This document shows, one piece after another, positions 1-4,127 of a stretch of DNA of 5,372 nucleotides (its first letter is position 1; every line of letters starts with the position of its first letter). The DNA comes from an uncultured Bacilli bacterium (GTDB lineage: Bacteria > Bacillota_I > Bacilli_A > RF39 > UBA660), in NCBI GenBank assembly GCA_944359735.1, contig CALVTA010000075.1, positions 1-5,372 on the forward strand, read 5' to 3'. The notes under the pieces were generated by a model. That model saw nothing but the letters and a program-made list of their open reading frames with translations. It searched no databases and had not been told where the DNA came from. A program made the translations under genes and the position numbers.

Positions 1-524
1 TTGCTTACGGTATTGGAATAATGTATTTAAATGTATTTTTATTAAGATATTTAAAAATTGATTATATATTTTATAGTTTTTTAAATGTTTTAATTAACTT
101 TTCAGATGCATTATTTAGCAAATTTTGGGCAAAAAAGACTATAGATAGAAGATGGAGCAAAATATTATTACCGGTGAGCATAATATATATTATTGCCTTT
201 ATATTATTATTTATGTTAAATGATAAACTACTAATAATTTTGTTACCAATCATTTATATTTTACTTGGTTTTGGTAATAGTGCATATGAACTGTTTGATC
301 ATATAGCGATATATGAATATTCAAAAGAAAATTACAAGACTTCTTATGTTACTTTTGAACGATTTATAGAAGGAATTGTTACTGCAACATTGCCAGTAAT
401 ATCATATCTAATCTTTAAAGAAAATATAAACTCTATAAAGATAACGTTTTTATTAGCTGTAATTACTTATTTTATATTGTTTTTATATGTACAAGTTAAA
501 AAAAGAGGATTAAAGAGTAAATAA
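1..524 (+). CDS. MFS-like transporter, C-terminal part (5' partial)
   Basis: The reading frame is open from base 3 and continues beyond the left edge, so the ATG at 21 is probably an internal methionine. About 173 residues are visible. They are strongly hydrophobic and form about five likely membrane spans, separated by short basic loops such as WAKKTIDRRWSK after the first, and end in a basic tail (KKRGLKSK). A motif resembling GFGNSAYELFDH lies between spans, followed by a conserved-looking FERFIEG stretch. This pattern of five or six C-terminal helices with a basic cytoplasmic tail fits the second half of a major facilitator protein, which moves small solutes or drugs across the cytoplasmic membrane by proton coupling. 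The family call is inference from topology; no diagnostic MFS signature is visible in this half. Another polytopic membrane family is possible. The stop is TAA at 522-524. Confidence 0.6.
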   Translation, partial: AYGIGIMYLNVFLLRYLKIDYIFYSFLNVLINFSDALFSKFWAKKTIDRRWSKILLPVSIIYIIAFILLFMLNDKLLIILLPIIYILLGFGNSAYELFDHIAIYEYSKENYKTSYVTFERFIEGIVTATLPVISYLIFKENINSIKITFLLAVITYFILFLYVQVKKRGLKSK

Positions 525-531
525 AAAATGA

Positions 532-565
532 ATACTAAAATAAGTAGATAGTTTTGTTTTAGTAT
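532..565 (+). other. AT-rich hairpin after the MFS-like gene
   Basis: A perfect 9-bp inverted repeat, ATACTAAAA (532-540) against TTTTAGTAT (557-565), starts 8 bases after the stop codon. Allowing G-U pairs, the stem extends to 544/553 with an 8-base loop. It has few G-C pairs and no T-run follows, so by itself it is a poor terminator. It may protect the mRNA 3' end or act together with the next hairpin. Confidence 0.35.
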
Positions 566-574
566 ATAAATATA

Positions 575-606
575 AAAATAGTTAGTATGGAAATGCTAAC
601 TGTTTT
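575..606 (+). terminator. Probable intrinsic terminator between MFS-like gene and ABC-F gene
   Basis: The arms at 575-588 and 593-606 pair over 14 positions (two G-U) around a GGAA loop at 589-592. The core is GTTAGTAT against ATGCTAAC. The outer arms are A-rich on the left and TTTT on the right, so the hairpin could work in both directions. It lies 50 bases after the MFS-like stop and ahead of the predicted ABC-F promoter -10, which fits termination of the upstream transcript. The stem is low in G-C, so strength is uncertain. Confidence 0.45.
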
Positions 607-616
607 ATGTTAAAAT
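588..616 (+). promoter_or_regulatory. Predicted SigA-type promoter of the ABC-F gene
   Basis: An extended -10, TGT followed by TAAAAT (608-616), lies 17 bases after a -35-like TGGAAA (588-593, 4 of 6 matches to TTGACA). The expected transcription start is near 623, only about 19 bases before the ATG at 642, so almost the whole leader is the SD region. The -35 overlaps the loop and right arm of the hairpin at 575-606. Confidence 0.5.
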
Positions 617-641
617 CATTTTATCTAAAGAAGGTGACATG

Positions 642-2264
642 ATGAAGGGTCAAAATATGTATCTAGCATTTGGTAGTGAAGTCATTTATGATGATGCTTC
701 CTTTTTAATTGAAGATAATGATAAAGTAGGTGTTGTTGGCGTAAATGGTGCAGGAAAGACAACTCTATTTAAGATTATCTTGAAAAAAGAAACGTTAGAT
801 GCTGGTAAAGTAACTGTTAATAATAAAAAAATAGGTTATCTTCCTCAAGAGATTAATTTTACTGATAAAGAGAAAAATGTCTTAGATTATTTATATAGTG
901 GGAGACCAATTGAGACATTAGAACAAGAGTTAAATATAGTTTATGAAAAATTAAGTAGTGCAAGTGAACTAGAACAAAATAAACTTTTAAGACAAGCAGA
1001 GAAGATTCAAAGTGAACTTGATAGTCTTAATCAATATATTGCAGAAGATGAATTGTTATCGTTGATTGAAAATATGGAAATAGATAGTGAACTCTTAGAG
1101 ATGAAAGTAGGAGATTTATCAGGTGGACAAAAGTCTAAAATCGCTTTTGCCAGACTTCTTTTTTCAAATTCTGATATATTACTTTTAGATGAACCTACCA
1201 ACCATTTTGATGCTAAGACTAAAGATTTTGTCATAGATTATCTAAAAAAATATCACGGTATGGTGTTAGTAATTAGTCACGATATTGATTTCTTAAATGA
1301 GGTAGTCACAAAGACTATGTTTATTAATAAAGTTACTCATAAAATAAAAGTATATAAGGGTAATTATAAAGAATTTAAAAGACTCTATGCTGATGAAATG
1401 ATGCAAAAAGAGTTAAGAATAAGAGAACAGGAACGTGAGATAAAGAAACTTGAAGAAGTTGTTAAAAGAGCAGAGTCGGCATCTAGAACTAATCATAATT
1501 TAAAAAGATTAGGTGAATCTAGAAAGAAAATGTTAGAGAAAAAGTTAGATGAGTTAGAGATAAGAGAAGAAAAATATAAGACTGTTACAATGAAAGTAGA
1601 GCCTAAAGAGGTAAGTGGTAGAATACCTTTAGAAGTAAAACATTTAACTTTTCATTATCCTAATAAAAGCGATTTATATCATAATTTATCTTTTCAGATG
1701 GCAAGAGGAGAGAAGTTTTTAATAGTTGGAGAAAATGGAGTAGGGAAATCAACTTTATTAAAGTTAATTATGGATAAGTTAAAACCTATTAAAGGAGAAA
1801 TAGTCTATGGTTATAAAGCATCTATCGCTTATTATGCACAGGAGTTAGAAATATTAGATGAAGATAAGACTATCCTAGAAAATGTAGATAATCCTAATTA
1901 TAGTGATAATGAGTTAAGAACTTTTTTAGGAAACTTTCTATTTTCTAATAATGATGTTTTTAAGAAAGTAAAAGTATTATCTCCTGGAGAGAAAGCAAGG
2001 GTAGCATTGTGTAAAATACTTATTCAAAGAACTAATATTATTATACTAGATGAACCTACTAATCACTTTGATCCAGAAACGCAGAAAGTTGTTGGTGAGA
2101 ACTTTAAAAATTATACAGGTACTTTAATAATAGTAAGTCATAATCCTTCTTTTGTAGAACAGATTGGTGTAACTAGAATGTTAGTCTTACCAGAAGGTAA
2201 AATTGTAGAATATAAAAGAGAATTACTTCATTACTATTATTACTTAAATACAGAGTTAGTGTAA
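642..2264 (+). CDS. ABC-F family ATP-binding protein (ribosome-associated)
   Basis: A 540-residue soluble protein with two ABC ATPase domains and no membrane domain, as in ABC-F proteins. These bind the ribosomal E site, either as translation factors or as ribosome-protecting antibiotic-resistance proteins. Numbered from 642, domain 1 has Walker A GVNGAGKT (33-40), signature LSGGQ (159-163), Walker B ending LLLDEPTNHFD with catalytic Glu184, and switch His213. A charged helical linker (about 243-325, rich in K, R and E) is the P-site-tRNA-interaction region. Domain 2 has Walker A GENGVGKS (363-370), signature LSPGE (446-450), IIILDEPTNHFD with Glu471, and His500. Both sites look catalytically intact. 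There is no long C-terminal extension. ATG codons occur at 639 and 642. The SD (627-637, AAAGAAGGTGA) has its last core G at 634, leaving 7 bases to 642 but only 4 to 639, so 642 is preferred. The subfamily is not recognised and resistance cannot be read from sequence alone. Confidence 0.93.
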   Translation: MKGQNMYLAFGSEVIYDDASFLIEDNDKVGVVGVNGAGKTTLFKIILKKETLDAGKVTVNNKKIGYLPQEINFTDKEKNVLDYLYSGRPIETLEQELNIVYEKLSSASELEQNKLLRQAEKIQSELDSLNQYIAEDELLSLIENMEIDSELLEMKVGDLSGGQKSKIAFARLLFSNSDILLLDEPTNHFDAKTKDFVIDYLKKYHGMVLVISHDIDFLNEVVTKTMFINKVTHKIKVYKGNYKEFKRLYADEMMQKELRIREQEREIKKLEEVVKRAESASRTNHNLKRLGESRKKMLEKKLDELEIREEKYKTVTMKVEPKEVSGRIPLEVKHLTFHYPNKSDLYHNLSFQMARGEKFLIVGENGVGKSTLLKLIMDKLKPIKGEIVYGYKASIAYYAQELEILDEDKTILENVDNPNYSDNELRTFLGNFLFSNNDVFKKVKVLSPGEKARVALCKILIQRTNIIILDEPTNHFDPETQKVVGENFKNYTGTLIIVSHNPSFVEQIGVTRMLVLPEGKIVEYKRELLHYYYYLNTELV

Positions 2265-2266
2265 TA

Positions 2267-2295
2267 TTGAAATTAAAAATAGTTAGTTTTATAAT
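2267..2295 (+). promoter_or_regulatory. Near-consensus promoter of the flavin reductase-like gene
   Basis: TTGAAA (2267-2272, 5 of 6) and a perfect TATAAT (2290-2295) are separated by exactly 17 bases. The -35 begins 3 bases after the ABC-F stop. Expected transcription start is near 2302, so the leader is about 14 bases and begins at the SD itself. The gene should therefore be transcribed independently of the ABC-F gene. No terminator is evident in the 51-base gap, so read-through from upstream is also possible. Confidence 0.65.
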
Positions 2296-2315
2296 AATAT
2301 TAGGAGATGATAAAA

Positions 2316-2888
2316 ATGGCTAAAAAAGATTTAGGTGTAAAACCTTATTTATTTCCAATGCCTGTTTTAATGATTGCAACATACTGTGAAGATGGTAGTG
2401 TTGATGTTATGAATATGGCTTGGGGAGGTATTTGTGCTAATAATAAAGTAGCGTTAAATATTACAGAAAGTCATAAGACTTCACAAAATATTAAAGAAAG
2501 AGGAGCTTTTACTATTAGTGTTGCAGATATTACTCATTTAGAAGAGTCAGACTACTTTGGTACTGCAAGTGCTAATAGAGTTAAAGATAAGTTTGAGAAA
2601 AGTGGTATGCATGCTGTTAAAAGTGAAAGAGTAGATGCTCCAATTATTGAAGAGTATCCAATTACCTTAGAATGTAAAGTATCTAAGATATATAATGATG
2701 ATGAAGGATTTAGAGTAGTTGGTGAAATAGTTAATGTCTTAGCAGATGAAGAAGTTCTTGATTCTAATGGTAAAGTTGATCCTACTAAGTTAAATGCTTT
2801 TGTCTTTGATCAATTCCAAAATGGATATTATGCAATTGGAGAAAAAGTAGGGGAAGCTTGGAAAAGTGGAAATAAATATATGAAGTAG
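2316..2888 (+). CDS. Flavin reductase-like FMN-binding split-barrel protein (flavoredoxin type)
   Basis: A 190-residue cytoplasmic protein that resembles the flavin reductase-like family (Flavin_Reduct, flavoredoxin/DIM6 group) along its whole length. Such proteins bind FMN and use NAD(P)H, or act as small electron carriers; the substrate here is unknown. Recognisable features are the N-terminal KPYLFPMPVLMIAT strand (9-22), the FMN-contacting VMNMAWGG segment (31-38), NITESHKTSQNI (48-59) with the typical H-K-T then N spacing, and a central ESDYFGTASANRVKDKF stretch. Length matches single-domain members. An ATG at 2307 is also in frame, but it directly abuts the SD (TAGGAG, 2301-2306) and so cannot use it. 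The ATG at 2316 has a 9-base spacing and is chosen. It has its own promoter between the two genes. It ends with TAG inside a 14-bp palindrome. A redox or stress role beside the transporters is inference only. Confidence 0.88.
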   Translation: MAKKDLGVKPYLFPMPVLMIATYCEDGSVDVMNMAWGGICANNKVALNITESHKTSQNIKERGAFTISVADITHLEESDYFGTASANRVKDKFEKSGMHAVKSERVDAPIIEEYPITLECKVSKIYNDDEGFRVVGEIVNVLADEEVLDSNGKVDPTKLNAFVFDQFQNGYYAIGEKVGEAWKSGNKYMK

Positions 2889-2900
2889 AATATATATTCT
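2887..2900. repeat. Perfect 14-bp palindrome overlapping a stop codon
   Basis: AGAATATATATTCT is identical to its own reverse complement. It overlaps the last two bases of the flavin reductase-like stop codon and lies 7 bases before the -35 of the antisense-RNA promoter at 2908. With no loop it is a poor RNA hairpin, so if it has a role it is more likely a dimeric protein site. Chance is a real alternative in such AT-rich DNA. Confidence 0.4.
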
Positions 2901-2907
2901 CCGATAC

Positions 2908-2936
2908 TTGAAAACAATTAATATTTATGGTACTAT
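2908..2936 (+). promoter_or_regulatory. Predicted promoter of the plus-strand small RNA (candidate antitoxin)
   Basis: TTGAAA (2908-2913) is followed after 17 bases by TACTAT (2931-2936) with an upstream TG (2928-2929), an extended -10. Expected start is about 2943. The -10 region ATGGTACTATGAA closely matches ATGATACTATTAA at the minus-strand promoter of the opposing toxin-like gene, with 11 of 13 identical. No ORF with an SD follows, so this promoter makes sense only for a non-coding RNA. Confidence 0.6.
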
Positions 2937-2939
2937 GAA

Positions 2940-2960
2940 TATGTAAAATAAATTTACATA
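2940..2960. repeat. 8-bp inverted repeat at the predicted small-RNA start
   Basis: TATGTAAA (2940-2947) and TTTACATA (2953-2960) are perfect inverted arms around 5 bases. The site spans the predicted transcription start. In RNA it could form a short 5' hairpin; in DNA it has the form of an operator half-site pair. The two cannot be told apart by sequence. Confidence 0.4.
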
Positions 2961-2970
2961 AACTAAAAAA

Positions 2971-3005
2971 GAGGAAATACCTAGTTTGCGTTCGGGTGTT
3001 ACCTC
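2971..3005 (+). repeat. Repeat copy A (in the plus-strand RNA), inverted partner of 3174-3203
   Basis: Read on the plus strand this copy contains GGAAATACCTAGT, then GGGTGTT, then CCTC. Copy B, on the minus strand at 3203-3174, contains GGAATTACCTAGT, GGGTGTTT and CCTC in the same order, with a shorter spacer between the first two blocks. Each copy lies near the start of its transcript. Copy A folds into a hairpin whose stem joins GAGGAAATACC with GGTGTTACCTC. Confidence 0.7.
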
Positions 3006-3020
3006 TAAATGGTTAGAAGT

Positions 3021-3056
3021 AAAAACCCTAGTTACAATGATGTAATAGGGTGTTTT
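3021..3056. terminator. Bidirectional intrinsic terminator shared by the two convergent small transcripts
   Basis: CCCTA (3026-3030) pairs with TAGGG (3046-3050). After a bulged G3031, TTACA (3032-3036) pairs with TGTAA (3041-3045) around an ATGA loop. AAAAA (3021-3025) precedes and TGTTTT (3051-3056) follows. On the minus strand the hairpin is therefore followed by TTTTT, a good terminator for the toxin-like gene whose stop is only 8 bases away from the hairpin. On the plus strand it ends the candidate antisense RNA and may also stop read-through from the flavin reductase-like gene. Confidence 0.7.
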
Positions 3057-3057
3057 A

Positions 3058-3126
3058 CTATCTATAAATAATTAGGAGTATGACTATAATTAATAATATT
3101 GCTATTAAGAAATCCTTCTTACTCAT
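3058..3126 (-). CDS. 22-residue hydrophobic membrane peptide, candidate type I toxin
   Basis: The minus strand encodes a tiny protein starting MSKKD, followed by a 15-residue uninterrupted hydrophobic run FLIAILLIIVILLII, and ending YR before a TAG stop. This is a single short transmembrane segment with charged ends, the typical character of type I toxins such as Ibs or Fst-family peptides, which insert into and damage the inner membrane when over-expressed. No sequence family is recognised. The start is supported by a very strong SD, AAAGGGGAG (complement of 3133-3141), 6 bases before the ATG. Its own promoter, a highly structured 75-nt leader, a terminator right after the stop and an opposing RNA all support a real gene. 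It is far below the size cut-off of normal gene callers. Alternatives are a small regulatory membrane peptide or chance, the latter unlikely given the context. Confidence 0.68.
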   Translation of the reverse strand: MSKKDFLIAILLIIVILLIIYR

Positions 3127-3134
3127 AAATATCT

Positions 3135-3177
3135 CCCCTTTCTCCCACTGAATTGCTATTACAGTTAAAGAAAGAGG
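3135..3177 (-). promoter_or_regulatory. Leader stem-loop that sequesters the SD of the toxin-like ORF
   Basis: On the minus strand CCTCTTTCTTT (3177 to 3167) pairs over all 11 positions, three as G-U, with GGAGAAAGGGG (3145 to 3135), which includes most of the SD. After a single A-G mismatch the stem continues as ACTG (3165-3162) with CAGT (3150-3147). After one bulged base it continues as AAT (3160-3158) with ATT (3153-3151), closing on a 4-base AGCA loop. That gives 18 pairs in total. Buried SDs are a known hallmark of type I toxin mRNAs, which need processing or refolding before translation. The pairing is read directly; stability was not computed. Confidence 0.65.
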
Positions 3178-3203
3178 CAAACACCCATACTAGGTAATTC
3201 CTA
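3174..3203 (-). repeat. Repeat copy B (5' end of the toxin-like mRNA)
   Basis: This block forms the first 30 or so bases of the predicted toxin-like transcript. Read 5' to 3' on the minus strand it holds GGAATTACCTAGT, GGGTGTTT and GCCTC, matching copy A at 2971-3005. Its terminal CCTC is also the start of the anti-SD arm, so a fold that uses CCTC with the AGG at the 5' end would compete with SD sequestration. Confidence 0.65.
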
Positions 3204-3208
3204 AGTTA

Positions 3209-3237
3209 ATAGTATCATGCTTTTATTTATAAAACAA
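3209..3237 (-). promoter_or_regulatory. Predicted promoter of the toxin-like gene
   Basis: On the minus strand TTGTTT (3237 to 3232) is followed after 17 bases by TACTAT (3214 to 3209), with TG one base upstream of the hexamer (3217-3216), an extended -10. Expected start is near 3202, at the first base of repeat copy B. The leader before the ATG at 3126 would be about 75 nt. Confidence 0.6.
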
Positions 3238-3292
3238 TTGAACAAGATACATTTTTTAATAGAAATTTTGTTTTATATATTTTAATATAACT

Positions 3293-3317
3293 AGAAGAGT
3301 ACAACATTCTTCTTTTT
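3293..3317 (+). terminator. Terminator-like hairpin ahead of the natA promoter
   Basis: AGAAGAGT (3293-3300) pairs with ATTCTTCT (3306-3313, one G-T pair) around ACAAC, followed directly by TTTT (3314-3317). It has the form of a plus-strand intrinsic terminator and ends 3 bases before the -35 of the natA promoter. No plus-strand gene lies just upstream, so it may insulate natA from read-through out of the small-RNA locus. No further structure or ORF is evident in the rest of 3238-3320. Confidence 0.45.
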
Positions 3318-3320
3318 ATA

Positions 3321-3350
3321 TTGTTCTAATAATTATATCTATGCTATAAT
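3321..3350 (+). promoter_or_regulatory. Promoter of the natA-natB-like operon
   Basis: A consensus extended -10, TGC followed by TATAAT (3342-3350), is preceded 18 bases upstream by TTGTTC (3321-3326). Expected start is near 3357, giving a leader of about 15 bases that begins just before the SD. A 6-bp inverted repeat, AATTAT (3331-3336) and ATAATT (3346-3351), overlaps the spacer and -10 and could be an operator, though it is short. Confidence 0.65.
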
Positions 3351-3371
3351 TTTGCTTGGAAGAGGTGGATT

Positions 3372-4127
3372 ATGTTAGAAGTTAAAGACTTAAAGAAGAA
3401 GTTCGTTAAGTATAATGCTAAACGTAAAAAAGAAGAGTTTTATGCTGATAATGGTATTAGTTTTAAAGCAAAAGATGGAGAAATCATCGGAATATTAGGA
3501 CCAAATGGGGCAGGGAAAACAACATTACTTAGAATGATTGCAGGAATTCTTGAGCCTACTAGTGGAACTATTTCTTTTGGAAAATTAGACTATCTTCATA
3601 ATGAGATAGAAATTAAGAAAAATATCGCTTATCTATCAGGAAATACTAAACTTTATAATACTTTATCTTGTTATGAACTATTAAAAATGTGTGGAAATAT
3701 TTATGGAGTAGAGGAAAGTAAATTAGAAAATAGAATAAAAGAAATATCAAAGAAATTAAATATGGATAGTTTTATGTATAATAGGATTGAAAATTTATCA
3801 ACAGGACAAACTCAACGAGTTAATATTGCAAGATGTTTAGTTCATGATCCTAAATACTATATTTTAGATGAAGCGACTAGTGGACTTGATATTATTTCTA
3901 GTCAAATTATTTTAGATTTTATTAAAGAAGAAAAGAAACGTGGTAAGATAATTTTATATTCTACTCACTATATGGAAGAAGCTGAAAACATTTGTGATAA
4001 TGTTATTATGATTAATAAAGGTATTGTAATTAAAGAAGGTACTCCTAGTGAAATAAAAAAATCTACTAAAACTACTAATTTAAGAGATGCTTTCTTTACT
4101 TTAATAGGAGGTGTTTCTAATGAGTAA
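3372..4127 (+). CDS. natA: ABC exporter ATP-binding subunit, NatA-like
   Basis: A 251-residue ATPase subunit that would sit on the cytoplasmic face of the membrane and power export through the permease encoded next. Visible motifs are Walker A GPNGAGKT (43-50), the segment IAYLSGNTKLYNTLS (85-99) that replaces the usual Q-loop glutamine and resembles NatA-type ATPases, signature LSTGQ (142-146), Walker B YYILDE with catalytic Glu167, D-loop SGLD (170-173), and switch His199 in YSTHYMEEAE. The usual Pro after LDE is Ala168. Residues 14-22 form a lysine-rich insertion before the core strand, also common in this subgroup. The start is fixed by AGAGGTGG just upstream and by the promoter. The gene overlaps natB by 8 bases. 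NatA of Bacillus works with NatB in Na+ extrusion; the substrate here is inferred from the family and could be another cation, a drug or a peptide. Confidence 0.88.
   Translation: MLEVKDLKKKFVKYNAKRKKEEFYADNGISFKAKDGEIIGILGPNGAGKTTLLRMIAGILEPTSGTISFGKLDYLHNEIEIKKNIAYLSGNTKLYNTLSCYELLKMCGNIYGVEESKLENRIKEISKKLNMDSFMYNRIENLSTGQTQRVNIARCLVHDPKYYILDEATSGLDIISSQIILDFIKEEKKRGKIILYSTHYMEEAENICDNVIMINKGIVIKEGTPSEIKKSTKTTNLRDAFFTLIGGVSNE

Larger units (their letters stand above)
2943..3056 (+). ncRNA. Candidate antisense antitoxin RNA (type I TA-like), about 110 nt
   Basis: This stretch runs from a good extended -10 promoter to an intrinsic terminator and contains no ORF beyond trivial ATG-ATG-TAA strings. 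It has three structured parts: a possible 5' hairpin (2940-2960), a strong central hairpin (arms 2971-2982 and 2994-3005, with GAGG against CCTC at its base, one mismatch, loop 2983-2993), and the terminator hairpin (3026-3050). Its 3' end overlaps and is complementary to the 3' end of the opposing toxin-like transcript, the geometry of convergent Fst/par-type type I systems. Its central hairpin carries the same block as the leader of the toxin transcript. Transcript ends and the antitoxin role are inference. It could instead be an untranslated tail of the flavin reductase-like mRNA, with no independent function. Confidence 0.5.

Noticed and set aside
71..253. Reverse-strand open frame of 60 codons
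   Set aside because: It lies fully antisense to the MFS-like gene, has no SD, and its hydrophobicity mirrors the AT-rich membrane-protein codons of the plus strand.
1031..1234. Reverse-strand open frame of 67 codons
   Set aside because: It is antisense to the first ATPase domain of the ABC-F gene, with no SD or promoter and no recognisable protein.
2307..2315. Upstream ATG of the flavin reductase-like gene
   Set aside because: It touches the SD with no spacing; the ATG at 2316 has 9 bases of spacing and matches the expected start of the domain.
2971..3056. Riboswitch or T-box for a downstream gene
   Set aside because: The nearest plus-strand gene starts over 300 bases later with its own promoter; the two hairpins are better explained by a short terminated RNA, and no known aptamer core is visible.
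2971..3203. Insertion sequence or MITE bounded by the inverted copies A and B
   Set aside because: The arms coincide with transcript 5' ends and differ in spacer length; no target-site duplication is visible and the interior is an ordered gene with leader and terminator.
3223..3252. Minus-strand 9-codon ORF upstream of the toxin-like promoter
   Set aside because: It has no SD, overlaps the predicted -35 and spacer, and has no distinctive composition.
4111..4119. GTG start for natB
   Set aside because: The GTG is part of the AGGAGGTG SD itself; the ATG at 4120 is correctly spaced.
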